Source: Setoptus koraiensis
Taxonomy: Eukaryota; Arthropoda
Assembly: GCA_048013815.1 (NCBI GenBank)
Contig: CM106585.1
Coordinates: 19,344,001 to 19,408,000, forward strand
Direction of reading: 5' to 3'
Length of the DNA stretch: 64,000 nt
The position numbers and the translations under genes were made by a program. Below the pieces are notes generated by a model that made no database searches, had not been told where the DNA came from, and saw only the letters and a list, made by a program, of their open reading frames with translations. The first letter of the stretch is position 1. Each line of letters begins with the position of its first letter. Of the stretch, positions 12,090 to 23,330 are shown one piece after another.

Positions 12090-14155
12090 CTATATCTGTT
12101 GGCATCGGCCTGAGTTGTCTTGTCTGTTTTTCACAGATCCTCGGTAGCCCTCGAGCCATTTAACAATGTTGACATTGATCACGGTGGATGCATTCGATGC
12201 TTCGGTGTAATCGAAGTGAGTCCAATTGGGCAGAACGTAGTCTTGGCGCAAATTGGCTTGTTACAGATGGATGGAGAGAGGCAAAAGAAGACGTAAATTA
12301 GTGTTTGCTTGTCGAAATACCGACTGCCACTTGTATAACACGATAAACTTTATCGGATAAAGACTTCTGTTTCACTTACTCTTGAGCGATTTCCTCAAGC
12401 GCGCAACATCGTCGGGATGTGCAAACAAATCAAGCAAACCCGACACCATGATTATGTCAGAACTGTTGACTCGACTTAAATCATAAACGGGGGCCCTACG
12501 ACGCCCGTATCTCCTCAGATTGGCCTCTTCTGTTCCGAAATCAAATGCGGCGAACAGGCCCGTTTGAGCCATTTGTATATAATGCAAAATGTTCAGGAAG
12601 CTTGTTCCGGCTGGATTTTGTATTACCCACTCGGGTATAGATGCAGCGGCGCTATTTGGTGCGGGCGAATGCGACGGCCAGGCCGTAACGGGAGGGCCCA
12701 CAGAGGCCCGGGAATTGTAGTTGTTGCTGTCGATTGTCATTGTTGATTGATTGTTGGCGGTTGGTGTGTTGTCGACATTGAGCAGTCGCAAGAAGGCAAC
12801 ACACAACGGAGCGACAATTCTAAACGTGCAAATACGATTCAATTGATTGGCAATACGCGGCCTGTGACGCAACACGGAACCAATATAAGTTGTGGCCAAT
12901 GTGCGCGTATCCACAAGTCTAACTAATGAGGCAAATTTTCCATTGTACACACTTCTCAGGTAAGTGACGGGAGCGAGAGCAATGAACGGTTTTATAAGTT
13001 TGCCCACTCGTGCATTTTGGCTCATCAGCGCAAACATTATGAGGGCTCCCTGACTGTGGCCCACATAGGCCAATTGTTGGTGCTCGTTGTTGGCAAGAAT
13101 ATACTCTATCATGGCGGGCAAGTCGTAGGTGGCCATCTCGTGAAAACTGAACGACCAATACAATTGGTCTTTCAGTGGATCCAAAAAGGTGTGATTAGTG
13201 GAGAAACTGTTGCCCCGCGAATTGGCCAACCACACATCGTAACCCTGATCGACAAGAGTGAACGCCAGACTGTTGTGCAACGAGGCCGGCCTTATCCTGG
13301 CCTGGTCCTCGCTGAACAGATCCCGCACCAGCGATTCTGCGTCGAAGTTTTCGTGATCATTGTCGTCGGAATTGGTCACCCACGACAACGACGATGCCAA
13401 CAGACCGTGTTGCAACAGAATCGGGCGCAACGTTTGTTTGACTGAAGCGCGCAATTTTGGCGACACTAAACGATGCAAACACAATATGTAACCGTCCGAT
13501 GTTGTTACATAATGCTTGTCCACCTTGTATCCTTTGGACTCGACAAACGAAATCTATTGGCAGCGTCATAAGCGCAGTCATATGGCCGTAAAAGGTGATC
13601 ATGAGTTCATGAGTTGAATGCAGGTTATATGACAATGAACTGCTGTTGATTTATAATGTTAAGTCAGACTAATTAGCGGTGCTATCTACTCACGGGATCG
13701 GCTAATGATGTTGCTGGCCGTTGATTGGGCATGATCTGGCTCACATTGAGATTTGTTGGCATCGCTTTACCTGTTGATGCACTTGTTAGATTAGCGTATA
13801 AATTATTTGTTGGCGATTTTAGGATCACCGTTTGTGCACCGTTAAGCTTCGTTTGTCCGGCCGTCGTTTTGCCCAAATTTCCGTTGTTTAATGTATTCGC
13901 CGACAGGCGATTCCATGTATAAACAGGTGACCTGACCGTTTGTCGGTGTCGTGTGCTGAGCGCTTTCGCTAATCGCTCGCCAATGGTCACGTTTTCTAAG
14001 ATGTCAACATTTTTTTTTGTTACATTTCTGTCGCTGCTGCTGCTGCCGCCGCTGCTGAAAGTGCCCAGAACTGGCTGATGGCTGAATAAATATGTCGATG
14101 ATGAAATATACAGAAGCCATGTATATATTCGAACAAAGTAACAAATCGGCATCAT
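12090..14155 (-). CDS. Acid-lipase-type (lipase 3 / gastric) alpha/beta hydrolase
   Basis: Hydrolyses ester bonds of neutral lipids; secreted or lysosomal in this family. Reconstructed from three exons: 13694..14155, 12380..13553 and 12090..12256, with donors GTGAGT and GTAAGT and frame continuity at both joins, giving about 600 aa. Exon 1 has a hydrophobic N-terminus (YFVRIYTWLLYISSSTYLF) and a Ser/Asn-rich stretch. Exon 2 opens with the typical entry block KGYKVDKHYVTTSDGYIL, then carries the nucleophile elbow GHSQG and the Asp region GLLDLFAHPDDV. Exon 3 supplies the His region LPNWTHFDY, so all three catalytic residues are present. The C-terminal tail KWLEGYR... is normal for the family. 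Odd: the roughly 150-aa N-terminal extension and a Thr/Ser/Asn insertion before the Asp region. Family assignment is secure; substrate is not known. Confidence 0.88.
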
Positions 14156-15245
14156 GTACTAATGGCTAGCGGCTCGAAACGAAACGAAGCGGACTCATCC
14201 AATTCAACAATTGTGCTCAACGATCGACGAAGACTAAAAAATTAATAAAAACCGCCGAGTGCGACAAAGGCGACCCCATCGACAGGCTCGGCTAGCTGCT
14301 TGCGCAAATTCCTCAAGTCACTCCAATGATTTCAAACGAGTCCTAATGCAAGATTTCTGACATGCATCAATAGTTCAAATGTACATATTCACATCCAGCG
14401 GCCACAGTTCAATGGCACAATTTCCAGGCCCAAATTATTAATTTTCCATCATATCCATCGCTTTTTCCATCCATGATATACAATTGATATTGAACTATAT
14501 TTTCGCGTATTACAGCCCACAAATAATACAGTGGCGAAAGTGATTGCAATATTTTCGCATTTATCAACGAACTTGAACCGACAGATTAGAACGAACTCTC
14601 TACTCATCTATCTGTAGTCCAAATGAAAAAACCTAGTGTTAATTATAACTTTTCATCGACGGCCAACTGCGCTGCGATTGCAGCGCCATGTACGACAGCT
14701 TTAATGAGGATAGCAGACTCCCCTTCTAGATTTATTCAATTTTGTACATTGAACATTTGAATCTAATTTCATTGTGCGGTTGATCCATCTATTTCTGGTC
14801 GAAAAATGCCGTATGCCGCACTCAACTGTTTCTATCGTGATCGCAAACTTGAATGTTGTACTCGAACTAATTAACAATCGTAACTAATCGAGTGTGCGAG
14901 GCGGATGACTGAGTCGAAAACAATCCCAACAGATAAATTAAGCGTTTGTTCAATTTTCAGCAAGATTTCTATTTAGATTTGTGCTGATGTATATACCATT
15001 GACTGAAAAACACCGTCCTGCAATCAATGCAAAAAGCACAGTGTGAATAAATTACACTAAACAACACCAACGCTGTGATCTGTTAAATATTAGCAATGTA
15101 TTGATTGAAATTTTAGACAGCACTTCTGCAATTCGACAGTTATTTACAGTGACATGCAATAGTGGACTATTTCGCCAAGTTGAAGAACCTAGATAGTTGT
15201 GGCAGCTGAACAAATTTCAAAATAGATTTTGGGTCAATCATCATC
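14156..15245. other. Divergent intergenic region between two lipase genes
   Basis: About 1.1 kb, AT-rich, lying between two divergently transcribed lipase genes and presumably holding both promoters. No ORF, RNA or repeat recognised. Confidence 0.5.
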
Positions 15246-17755
15246 ATGTGGCTATCGGCGATTCGTAATGAGAAATGTAAAGCTAAAATGTTCGGCCATG
15301 GCCTCAGAGTTAGTGCGCCAACTACCGACACACTGAATTGTTGCACAATATCCGGTGTGAAAGAAACGAGAGGCCATTGTGGTAAAAAGTTTGGAAAAAG
15401 TTATCCAAAATTATCTGTATCATGCATGGTATCAAGTGATTTGCTCTTCTTTATAGCGAATTTCATATACCTGATAACGATAGCTAGCATATGCATTGTG
15501 CAGTGTGATGGCTATGTGCTGGGGCCCGGTAGACCAAACAAAAAGACAAAGATTGGTCATACATCGGCGCCGGGGCCCAATTACGAACAACAGCCATTGC
15601 AAGTCCCTCAAGCTCTTGGACTTCTCACAGAAAATCAGCAACATGAATTGTTTGAAAATTCATATATAATAGACAACAAAAGGTTTTCAGAGATCATGGC
15701 ATCTAGATGCTTTACCAGTACCATAATGAGTAAGCCAGACATGATTGAGCCCTCATTTACAATTGTCAAACCCAACGGTGAGGCACGAATAAATGCAACC
15801 GGAAGCGAGCAAGCTATTCTAGAGGCAGGCTATGAAGTTGGCAAGAAAACGGTTATATTTGTGCATGGTTTTACGCAAAGCTTTCCCGAAACCGATTGGC
15901 TAAAGAAGATGCTCTATTTATTTGAGAGGCTCGGTAAGCTTCAAACTTATAATGTAATATTTATGGACTGGGGAAAAGGGGCCAAAAATCCGTTCTTCAG
16001 GTGAGCTTTATCTCGCGCGGCTAGCATAGCGGACAAAAGGGTTCGGACTAAATTGCCTTCGTCGTTCAAATAAAAGCTACTAGGGGTCCTCCCCGAGCTC
16101 AAGCAGCCTGAACTGCGGCTTAGAGTGACGTTTGTTGTGCCTAAGAGCCTCGATCTCTCACGAAAAAGACCGCTTCCTTAATATTGTTCGCTATTAAAAA
16201 TGAAACTGAAAAAAGCTGAGAAAACTAATTGGAAATATCATTCTCGTAACGATTCACAAACAACCGATATGTTTATCTCAACTACAGTGCTGCTGCAAAT
16301 GCTCATGGAATGGGCACGTTTCTAGCAATATTTTTGCAACGACTAATCAATTTAGGAACTGACCGCATGAAGATTCACATAGTTGCACATTCGCTAGGTG
16401 AGAACAGAGCACTCTAATTTATTTATTGTACAACATTCGAGTTCCGCATAATACTTAGAAACTAATCAGAACTAATCACACAAATCGGAACACTTCATCT
16501 GCGATATTCATAGGTGCCCATGTGGCCGGGTTCGCTGGCAAGCGTATCAAACCGCCCATTGGGCGCATAACCGCTCTCGATCCGGCCGGGCCTTGTTTTG
16601 GAAAGTTCTTCACGAATCCGTATAATCTTCGGCTGAACCCAAATGATGCATATTTGGTTGACGTGTTCCACTACGACGATAGCTTCCTCGGTCTAGCCGG
16701 CCAGCATGGTCAGTTCGATGTTTATGTCAACGGGGGTTCCTCGCAACCAGGTAAAAGTTGTTTTGATAATCTTTTTTCTCGAATTTGATTAGCATCGTCA
16801 TCAAAAGTACATAATGTGATATATATCCGCCGCCAATTGCTTGTCAGGTTGCACCGATAATGTTCAATCTATGATGTCCGCCTTTGTCACCGTTATGTTC
16901 GGTGAGTAAACAGTCTATAAATATCTCTGATTGCAAATCCGAAACGTGATGATGTAATAATCATTAGTTTATCCAACATTCTAGGTCGGGACAGAGTTCT
17001 TTCTGAGAGCCACACTCGGTCTACGGAAGTTCCAGTTCTTCCATTGAAGTCGGGCTATTGCCAGCATGTTGCCTACGAATGCTCTGACTATGATACTTTC
17101 TTGGGTAAGACTGGTAGATGTTGAGGGTTCATTTCAATCAGCAATCTAGTATATTCAATTACAAACGAACGTTAAACTGGAATTCTCTAATATTGACTCC
17201 CTCCTTTCCACGGTAGCTGGAGAATGTGGCCAATGTGACGATTTGAACAATCAATGCTACTTGATGGACTTTGAATTCCAATTTGATCATATGGACGATT
17301 TTCCGTTGAGAACATCGAGACCGGGCAAAAAGTTGTTCATTAAAACTAGTGACAAAGAGGACTTTTGCATGCAGCACTATCAGATAAAAATCACTTTATT
17401 TCCGAATACATTGTCCAACTGGTTCAAGAATAAAGTTTCCTTGCAACTGGCAAGCTTCAATGGTACAAGAGTGACGGCCGACGTAGATCATCAAATGTCT
17501 GATAATGAGCTAACTAGTCTGTTGACGTTCACTGGTCCGCCACAGAGATTCACCCGAGCCAAATTAGTGTTCCCAAAAGGAACGAAATTGACTAGAAATA
17601 TCAAACTGATTGAGATAAACTTCATGAGCAATATCAATTCTCACATAAGAAAAGTATTGAGTTCCAACTTGTGTCCAGTGTCACAATTTACGTTGATTGA
17701 GAAAAATGTGGATCCGGACGAATATAATGACGGCCACTTTGTGGAGTGTTTATAA
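15246..17755 (+). CDS. Pancreatic-type triacylglycerol lipase / phospholipase A1-like, secreted
   Basis: Six exons read from GT/AG sites with full frame continuity: 15246..16000, 16288..16397, 16514..16750, 16848..16901, 16985..17104, 17217..17755 (604 aa). The real start may be the ATG at 15426, which directly opens a signal peptide (LLFFIANFIYLITIASICIV). Motifs: HGFTQSFPETDWL, DWGKGA, nucleophile elbow AHSLGAH (first Gly replaced by Ala), ALDPAGP, NGGSSQPGC, and SHTRS carrying the expected catalytic His. The cysteine-rich stretch YCQHVAYEC...GECGQC closes the catalytic domain. The last exon forms a C-terminal PLAT-like beta domain, typical of pancreatic lipases. It is divergent from the acid-type lipase. 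Odd: the family's Cys just before SHTRS is missing. Family secure, substrate unknown. Confidence 0.9.
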
Positions 17756-17814
17756 TGGTCGAAATGAGAACAGCGACACAATGGACCATTTACATCACAA
17801 ACATTCTGGCTCAC

Positions 17815-17820
17815 AATAAA
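17815..17820 (+). terminator. Poly(A) signal of the pancreatic-type lipase
   Basis: AATAAA about 60 bases after the lipase stop codon, just before the remnant of the cystine-rich peptide gene. Confidence 0.5.
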
Positions 17821-17837
17821 TTTGAGGCACTTCCGTT

Positions 17838-18021
17838 TCCATTAGGCAAGCCTTGCATGCATGAGACAAATGAGACCGACTGTTGCGCCCGCTTGTCGTT
17901 GAAAGCTCAATCCAATCCAGATACAAGAGGTTTTTTGACCATATGCGAATGCCCCTGCCGTATGATTGGAGATATACTATTGCCACTATCGCCCAACGAA
18001 AGATGGAATGCAGGAAAGTAA
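17838..18021 (+). pseudogene. Broken copy of the small six-cysteine peptide gene
   Basis: The region encodes CMHETNE followed by a Cys/Leu/Ser stretch and a C-terminal CPCRMIG block, clearly related to the intact peptide gene at 25863-26129. The 3' flank (18005-18250) is also related to the flank of the intact copy. No signal peptide is joined to it, and it lies directly behind the lipase 3' end. I call it a broken relic. It marks the left edge of the family B array. Confidence 0.6.
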
Positions 18022-18328
18022 AACATAAGCACATTGAGGGTCAAACAAATTGAAATCAGCATGATTGGTTTAGAAAATATAGGTCCTAGTCAACGAAAAG
18101 TGATTAATGTTGTCGAAACCAACAGCGAGATCACAAAAATAAAAACCACCCAACTGAAAGGCCTCGCATCTATCAGAATTCAGACTTTTGATATTCAAAT
18201 CAATGACAGACGTTTATTTAATCAATGTTTCAATGTTCGTCTAAGATCACGATAGGTTTTGAACAGCTTCAGTCAATCAGCGAAGGATTCCGATGGAATG
18301 CAGTCGCTCGAAACCTCAATCGATATCA

Positions 18329-20048
18329 TCATGCTTTCTTTTCCGATGGGGGTGATATGGGCCAGATTTTCATGATCTGTTCGGAATTCTCTGGCAATTT
18401 TATTGCATACCCGGATGATTTGGTAGCATTAGTCATGTCGACGTAACGGCACATGAAAGTGGTCAAGTACATCACCCTAACTCTCTTATCGACCCATGGT
18501 TTCGGAAACTGGTACAAGAGCCACTCAATGTCGCCGAAAAAGTCACGGTAACTCAGCAAGCTGATCCAAGTCTCGGCGCTTGTGTCTATGTACTTTTTGC
18601 ACAGGTCATCCCTCAAATTGTTGTAATTAGTTTGAACTTCTTCTTGCGAGATAGATGAAGGATTCTTGAGCTTTTTATTGGCATATTTTTCCAAATTTGA
18701 CAATAGCCGCTCCTGAGCTTTAGAATCGTTTTGCTTCAGTTGATAGGCAAGTGATTGCATTTCATCCAAGTCTACAGGAGTGGACGATGGTAGGCCCATG
18801 ATTGTTTGTAGATTTCTTAACAATGTCTTGGGCCAATCGCTCTGGAGTAGAGATGCGCAATGGAGCTCCAAATGGGCATCCGAATCCGCTTTTGCCCTGC
18901 CGCCACACCCCGATCCGATCCGCATCCGATCCGGGACAGAAAAAAAGGCGGGTGGATCATCCACGGATCATCCACGGATTATCCACGGATTCTGTCCAAA
19001 GCTAAAATATCCACGGATCTAGCGAATATCCACGGATCCATCAGATATCCACGGATCCAGCTGATATCCATGGATATTTTCCTCTGAAGCACGGGACCGG
19101 CCTATCCCGACGATAAGACATGCGAATGTACTACAAGATATTTAACACGTAGCTGTCCTATCCCGACGATAAGACACTGGATATGCTACAAGATGTTTAA
19201 CACGTAGCTGTCCTATCCCGACGATAAGACACAGATGTTCTACATGCCCTCTCAGCACCTAAATCTTCTATCCCAACGAGCATCTGTATGCGGGCCAGGG
19301 ACGGATAATAATTTTTAGGGTCAAGAAGAAAATGTAAGTCAGTTTTCCTATAAATTGGTTTGTCAGAGAACCGATCTGCCTCGTATTTGAAGCAATCAAT
19401 TCCTTGCCGTTTAGCAACATCTGACATAAGATTAACATAAGTGTCATCTTCTAGGCTAGCCAAATGATGTCGGCCTTGGGCAAAACTTGTCGCCACGCGA
19501 ATTTGTGACATGCAAGTCATCGTGTTCCCGGTAGACAATGATAAACCGAATTGCAGTGTGTCTGTTAAAAACTTCGAACCCGTAGCGTCCAACGTTTCGA
19601 TTTTGGTGCCTGTGTAGATTTTCTTCAAATTTTCATCAGCCATCAAAGATTCCAACGTTTTCTTCCCCAGAGAGTTTGTCTGATCAGTCCATTTGTACTC
19701 GTGATCGTCGTACAAATAACCCAGACAACTGTCCAAAAAGATTATATCAAGTAATTCGTCCAATTTATATCGAGATCCGATAAACTTATACAGATATGTG
19801 TCGCACTGAGCGAATGTTGGTGAGTAGTAACGCCAATCATCGTAATACAATTCTCTCCGGTCCTCTTTTTTTGCTATTTCATCCATCTTAAATGCTCGGA
19901 AGTATCCCTTGAACAACTCGTTTTTTTCACCGACAAGTCTTGCTACATGACCCATTGAAGGCCTTGACGGAATTTCACTGGCACTGACTGCGTTGCAAAG
20001 AACTAGTAGCGCTTGCGCTGCTAATAATGAGCCTACCATCATGTGCAT
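18329..20048 (-). pseudogene. Family B copy 1: secreted protein gene split by an insertion
   Basis: The N-terminal half (20048 down to about 19284) starts with a signal peptide (SLLAAQALLVLCNAVSA) and matches copies 2-4 throughout (FRAFKMDEIA, YSPT.AQC, LDSCLGYLYDDHEYKW, YVNLMSDVAKRQGID). The C-terminal half (18843 down to 18329) resumes exactly in family sequence at SDWPKTLL and ends KLPENSEQIMKIWP...SEKKA. Between them lie about 440 bp of unrelated repeat-rich sequence, where the reading frame stops. Both halves are open and well conserved, so the insertion looks recent. The right edge in gene sense is a good acceptor (CTACTCCAG) and a weak GT lies near the left edge, so removal as an intron is possible but unproven. 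Predicted protein if spliced: about 430 aa, secreted. Function unknown. Confidence 0.75.
18844..19283. repeat. Repeat-rich insertion inside family B copy 1
   Basis: Absent from the aligned copies 2 and 4. It has two parts. 18900-19080 is built of degenerate ATCCACGGAT-type units, with GATCCG-rich sequence at its left end. 19101-19256 holds about 2.5 copies of a 55-56 bp unit starting CCTATCCCGACGATAAGACA and including TTTAACACGTAGCTGT. The left terminus (TAGAGATGCGCAATGG) recalls hAT-type ends, and subterminal short repeats are also seen in hAT MITEs. I find no matching inverted terminus and no clear target-site duplication, so the class is unassigned. Edges are uncertain by several bases. 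Confidence 0.7.
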
Positions 20049-20224
20049 ATTGAGAAAGTATTTCGAACTATAGCTTCAGTGGCTATACCTGTTCAAGGGG
20101 ATTCTTCGAAACAAATCTCTATAAAATTATGACTATATTTCACGATTTCTCCAATTATTTATCCGACGCGTTCGATCGATGGTGCCGTATTCTATGTTCG
20201 CAAAACCCAAGTTCGAATTCTCAA

Positions 20225-20713
20225 ACCTTCAGTTGGCAAAGGTTATCTTGTTTTCGCTTTCATCGGATAATGGAATGTTTCTATTTTGGGGTTGCATTTT
20301 TTCGCATTTTCAGATAGGTATGTGGACATTTGTTTCGTTTATAGAGCTGATCTCACAAATAAAAACTATATCAGCATGAGTTAGCATTCCGAGTTGTTGC
20401 AAAACCAGTTTCCGTTCCAACCAACAGCACGAAATTTAAAAACTGCGGCCCATGATTGAGCTGGAGAATATAGATGTTTGCCAACGAAAGTGACTACTGT
20501 TGTCGAAATCAGCAGAGAGATTACAAAAATAAAAAGCGCCTGGTTGGAAGACCTCTCGCTTATCATGACACATTTTTGCTATTTATCTGTTATTTATTTA
20601 ATCTGTTTCAATGTTGATTTGTCTGATACAATTGTCACGCTAGGTTTTGAGTAGCTTAAGTTAATCGACCAAGAGTTCAAATGGAATACAGTCGCTCGCT
20701 TCATCAATCGCTA
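20225..20713. repeat. Array spacer 1: repeat-unit flanks
   Basis: Holds two blocks that recur at each unit of the array. The first, around 20225-20395, is the distal 5' flank of copy 1: ATCGGATAATGGAATG, then TTTCGCATTTTCAGAT, then a TTTCGTTTATAGAGCTGAT stretch. The second, around 20440-20713, is the 3' flank of copy 2 and includes remnants of the peptide gene's 3' flank (ATTGAGCTGGAGAATATAG and the ACAAAAATAAAAAGCGCC part). The peptide coding part itself is not seen here. Confidence 0.65.
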
Positions 20714-22012
20714 TCATGCGGCTTTCTTTTCCGATGGTGGTGACATGGGCCAGATTTTCATGATCTGTTCGGAATTCTCTGGCAATTTTATTGCGTACCC
20801 TGAGGATGATTTGGTAGCATAAGTCATGTCGACGTAACGACACATGAAAAAGGTCAAGTACATCACCCTAACTCTCTCGGTGGCCCATGGTACTGGAAAA
20901 TTGTACAAGAGCTCTTCAATGTCACCGAAAAAGTCAGGGTAATTCGCCATCTTAATCCAAGTCTGAAGGCTCCTGCCTAAGAACTTCTCGCACAGGCCAT
21001 TCGTCAAGTCTTTGTAGTTAGTTTGTGCTTCTTCTTGCGAGATAGATGATCGATTCTTGAGATTTTTATTGGCATATTTTCCCAGATCAGACAACAGCCG
21101 CTGTTGAGCTTTGGGATCGTTTTGTTTCAGTTGATAGGCAAGCGATTGCATTTCAACAAAATCTATAGCACTGGACGATGATACGCCCATGATTGTTTGT
21201 AGAGTTTTCAACAATCTCTTGGGCCAATCGCTCTCGACCAACTGTTTGCGAGCCTTCGTCGGGAAGAAATTTTTCGGGTTAGGGAGAATACGAGTGTCAT
21301 ATTTCCTAAAATTCAGTCTTTCACTCAAGTCCTCTGCCACGTATTTGAAGTAATCAATTCCTTGCCGTTTAGCAACGTCCGACATGAGATTAACATAAGT
21401 GTCCTCTTCTGGACTACCCAACAGATGTCGGCCTTGGGCATAAGTGGTCACCACTCGGATCCATCCGATCCAGCTCATGCTGTTTCCCCAGAGCAATGAT
21501 AAAGCAAATCGCAACAAGTCCTTGAAAAATTTCGTCCCTTTAGCATCCAACGTTTCTAGTTTGGTGCCTGTGTAGATTTTCTTCAAATTTTCATTAGCCA
21601 TCAACGATTCCAACGTTTCCTTCGCTCGAGAGTTTGTCAGGTCAGTCCACTTGTACTCGTGATCGTCGTATAAATAGCCCAGACAACTGTCCAAGAAGAT
21701 TAGTTCTAGGAAGTCGTTCAATTTATATTCCCTTTTGATAAAATCTTGCAGATATGGAACGCATTGAGCGTTTGTTGGTGAGTAGTTACGCCAATCATCG
21801 TTATCTAAATCATACTCGTGCTCTACTCTTGCTATTTCATCCATCTTGAATGCCCTGAAATATGGCTTGAAAAACTCGCCCTTTCCACCGTCAAGTCTTG
21901 CTATGTGGCCCATTGGAGGCCTTGACGGGTTTGGAATTTCATCGGTACTAGCTGTACTGCAACAAACTAGCAGTGCTAGCGCTGCTAGTAATAAGCTTAC
22001 CTCCTTTTGCAT
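20714..22012 (-). CDS. Family B copy 2: intact secreted protein of unknown family
   Basis: 432 aa, intronless, the reference copy of the array. Signal peptide MQKEVSLLLAALALLVCC, then a mature protein of about 410 aa with no further membrane segment. Conserved blocks: NPSRPPMGHIARL, YFRAFKMDEIA, DDWRNYSPTNAQCVPYL, LDSCLGYLYDDHEYKW, EETLE-like helices, GRHLLGSPEEDTYVNLMSD, QSLAYQLKQNDPKAQ, FFGDIEELLYNFP, RVRVMYLTFFMCRYVDMTYA and KLPENSEQIMKIWPMSPP. Four cysteines are shared with the other copies (AQC, DSC, LCEK, MCRY), suggesting two disulfides. I recognise no named domain or enzyme motif. All four copies run head-to-tail on the minus strand. Function unknown; a salivary, gut or other secretory product would fit a fast-evolving cluster, but that is inference only. 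Confidence 0.85.
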   Translation of the reverse strand: MQKEVSLLLAALALLVCCSTASTDEIPNPSRPPMGHIARLDGGKGEFFKPYFRAFKMDEIARVEHEYDLDNDDWRNYSPTNAQCVPYLQDFIKREYKLNDFLELIFLDSCLGYLYDDHEYKWTDLTNSRAKETLESLMANENLKKIYTGTKLETLDAKGTKFFKDLLRFALSLLWGNSMSWIGWIRVVTTYAQGRHLLGSPEEDTYVNLMSDVAKRQGIDYFKYVAEDLSERLNFRKYDTRILPNPKNFFPTKARKQLVESDWPKRLLKTLQTIMGVSSSSAIDFVEMQSLAYQLKQNDPKAQQRLLSDLGKYANKNLKNRSSISQEEAQTNYKDLTNGLCEKFLGRSLQTWIKMANYPDFFGDIEELLYNFPVPWATERVRVMYLTFFMCRYVDMTYATKSSSGYAIKLPENSEQIMKIWPMSPPSEKKAA

Positions 22013-22182
22013 CTTTTGGTAATATTATGATTTATAGCTTCTTTGGCTATATTCGATTAGTTATTTTCGATGCGAATTTTATAATATTCTGATTATATTT
22101 TACTATTCCTCTGACTATTTCTGTGGCACATCCGTTTAATAAAACTGTATTCTTGGTACTAAAAACTCGAATCTAGCGATGG

Positions 22183-22574
22183 AAAAGGTTGTCTTGTTTT
22201 CGCTGTCATCGGATAATGGAATGTTTCTATTTTGGGGTTTCATTTATTCGCATTTTCAGATGGGTATGTGGACATTTGTTTCGTTTATAGAGCTGATCTC
22301 ACAAATAGAAACTATATCAGCATGAGTTAGCATTCAATTCGAGTTGTTGCAAAACCAGTTTCCGTTCCAACCAACAGCACGAAATTTAAAAACTGCGGCC
22401 CATAATTGAGCTGCAGAATATAGATCCTTGTCAACGAAATTGACTACAGTTGTCGGAATCAAGAGGGAGATTACAAAAATAAAAAGCGCCTGATCGGAAG
22501 ACTCGCTTATCATGACTCATTTTTGCTATTTATCTGTTATTTATTTAATCTGTTTCAATGTTGATTCGTCTGAT
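22183..22574. repeat. Array spacer 2: repeat-unit flanks
   Basis: Near-identical to array spacer 1 over most of its length: the ATCGGATAATGGAATG...TTTCGTTTATAGAGCTGATC block, then CGAGTTGTTGCAAAACCAG, then the ATAATTGAGCTGCAGAATATAG / ACAAAAATAAAAAGCGCC flank. No peptide coding sequence remains. Confidence 0.65.
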
Positions 22575-23330
22575 TTATTGCTTTTCAATAGACTGAGGGT
22601 TCTGATCGCCAGCAGAGGAGTCCTCTGGTGGCATTTTGTTATTGGGTTTGTTTGTTATTGGTGTTATTTGGGAGCAATTAATTTCGTGACGTTTAGCAGC
22701 GTCTGACATGAGATTGACATAAGTGTCCTCCTCTGGACTACCCAACAGATGTCGGCCTTTGGTATAACTGTTCACCAGTCGGATCCATCCGGTGCAGCCC
22801 ATGCCGTCTCCCCAGAGCATTGATAAGCCAAATTGCAACAAGTCCGTGAAAAATTTCGCTCCCTCAGCGTCCAACGTTCCTATCTTGGTGCCTGTGTAGA
22901 TTTTCTTCAAATTTTCATTGGCAATCAACGATTCCAACGTTTTCTTCCCTCGAGAGCTTGTCTGATCAGTCCATTTGTACTTGTGATCGTCGTACAAATA
23001 ACCCAGACAACTGTCCAAGAAGATTAGTTCTAGAAAGTCGTTCAATTTATATTCCTTTCTGATAAAATATTGCAGATATGTGACGCACTGAGCGTTTGTT
23101 GGTGAGTAGTTACGCCAATCGTCGTTATACAATTCCCACTGGCCTTCTTTTTTTGCTAACTCATCCATCTTGAATTTTCGAAAATATTGCTTGTACAACT
23201 CGCTTTTTTCACTGTCAAGTCTAGCTATGTGGCCCATCGAAGGCCTTAACGGAATTCCATAAGTACTAACTGTATCGCAATAAACTAGGAGTGCTAGCGC
23301 TCCTAGTAATAATCTCATCTCCTTTTGCAT
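22575..23330 (-). CDS. Family B copy 3: C-terminally shortened secreted protein
   Basis: 251 aa. The signal peptide (MRLLLGALALLVYC) and the first ~215 residues align with copies 2 and 4 up to YVNLMSDAAKRHEIN. It then switches to an unrelated Asn/Pro/Ser-rich tail (PITNKPNNKMPPEDSSAG) and stops. The whole C-terminal half, including the third and fourth family cysteines, is absent; the next sequence is the usual 3' flank. The cause looks like a deletion of roughly 550-600 bp that joined the gene's middle to its 3' flank. The open frame is otherwise clean, so a short secreted product is possible, but it may be a decaying copy. Confidence 0.7.
   Translation of the reverse strand: MQKEMRLLLGALALLVYCDTVSTYGIPLRPSMGHIARLDSEKSELYKQYFRKFKMDELAKKEGQWELYNDDWRNYSPTNAQCVTYLQYFIRKEYKLNDFLELIFLDSCLGYLYDDHKYKWTDQTSSRGKKTLESLIANENLKKIYTGTKIGTLDAEGAKFFTDLLQFGLSMLWGDGMGCTGWIRLVNSYTKGRHLLGSPEEDTYVNLMSDAAKRHEINCSQITPITNKPNNKMPPEDSSAGDQNPQSIEKQ

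Noticed and set aside
18780-19087. Small plus-strand ORFs across the insertion in family B copy 1
   Set aside because: They follow the ATCCACGGAT repeats and partly read family B sequence backwards.
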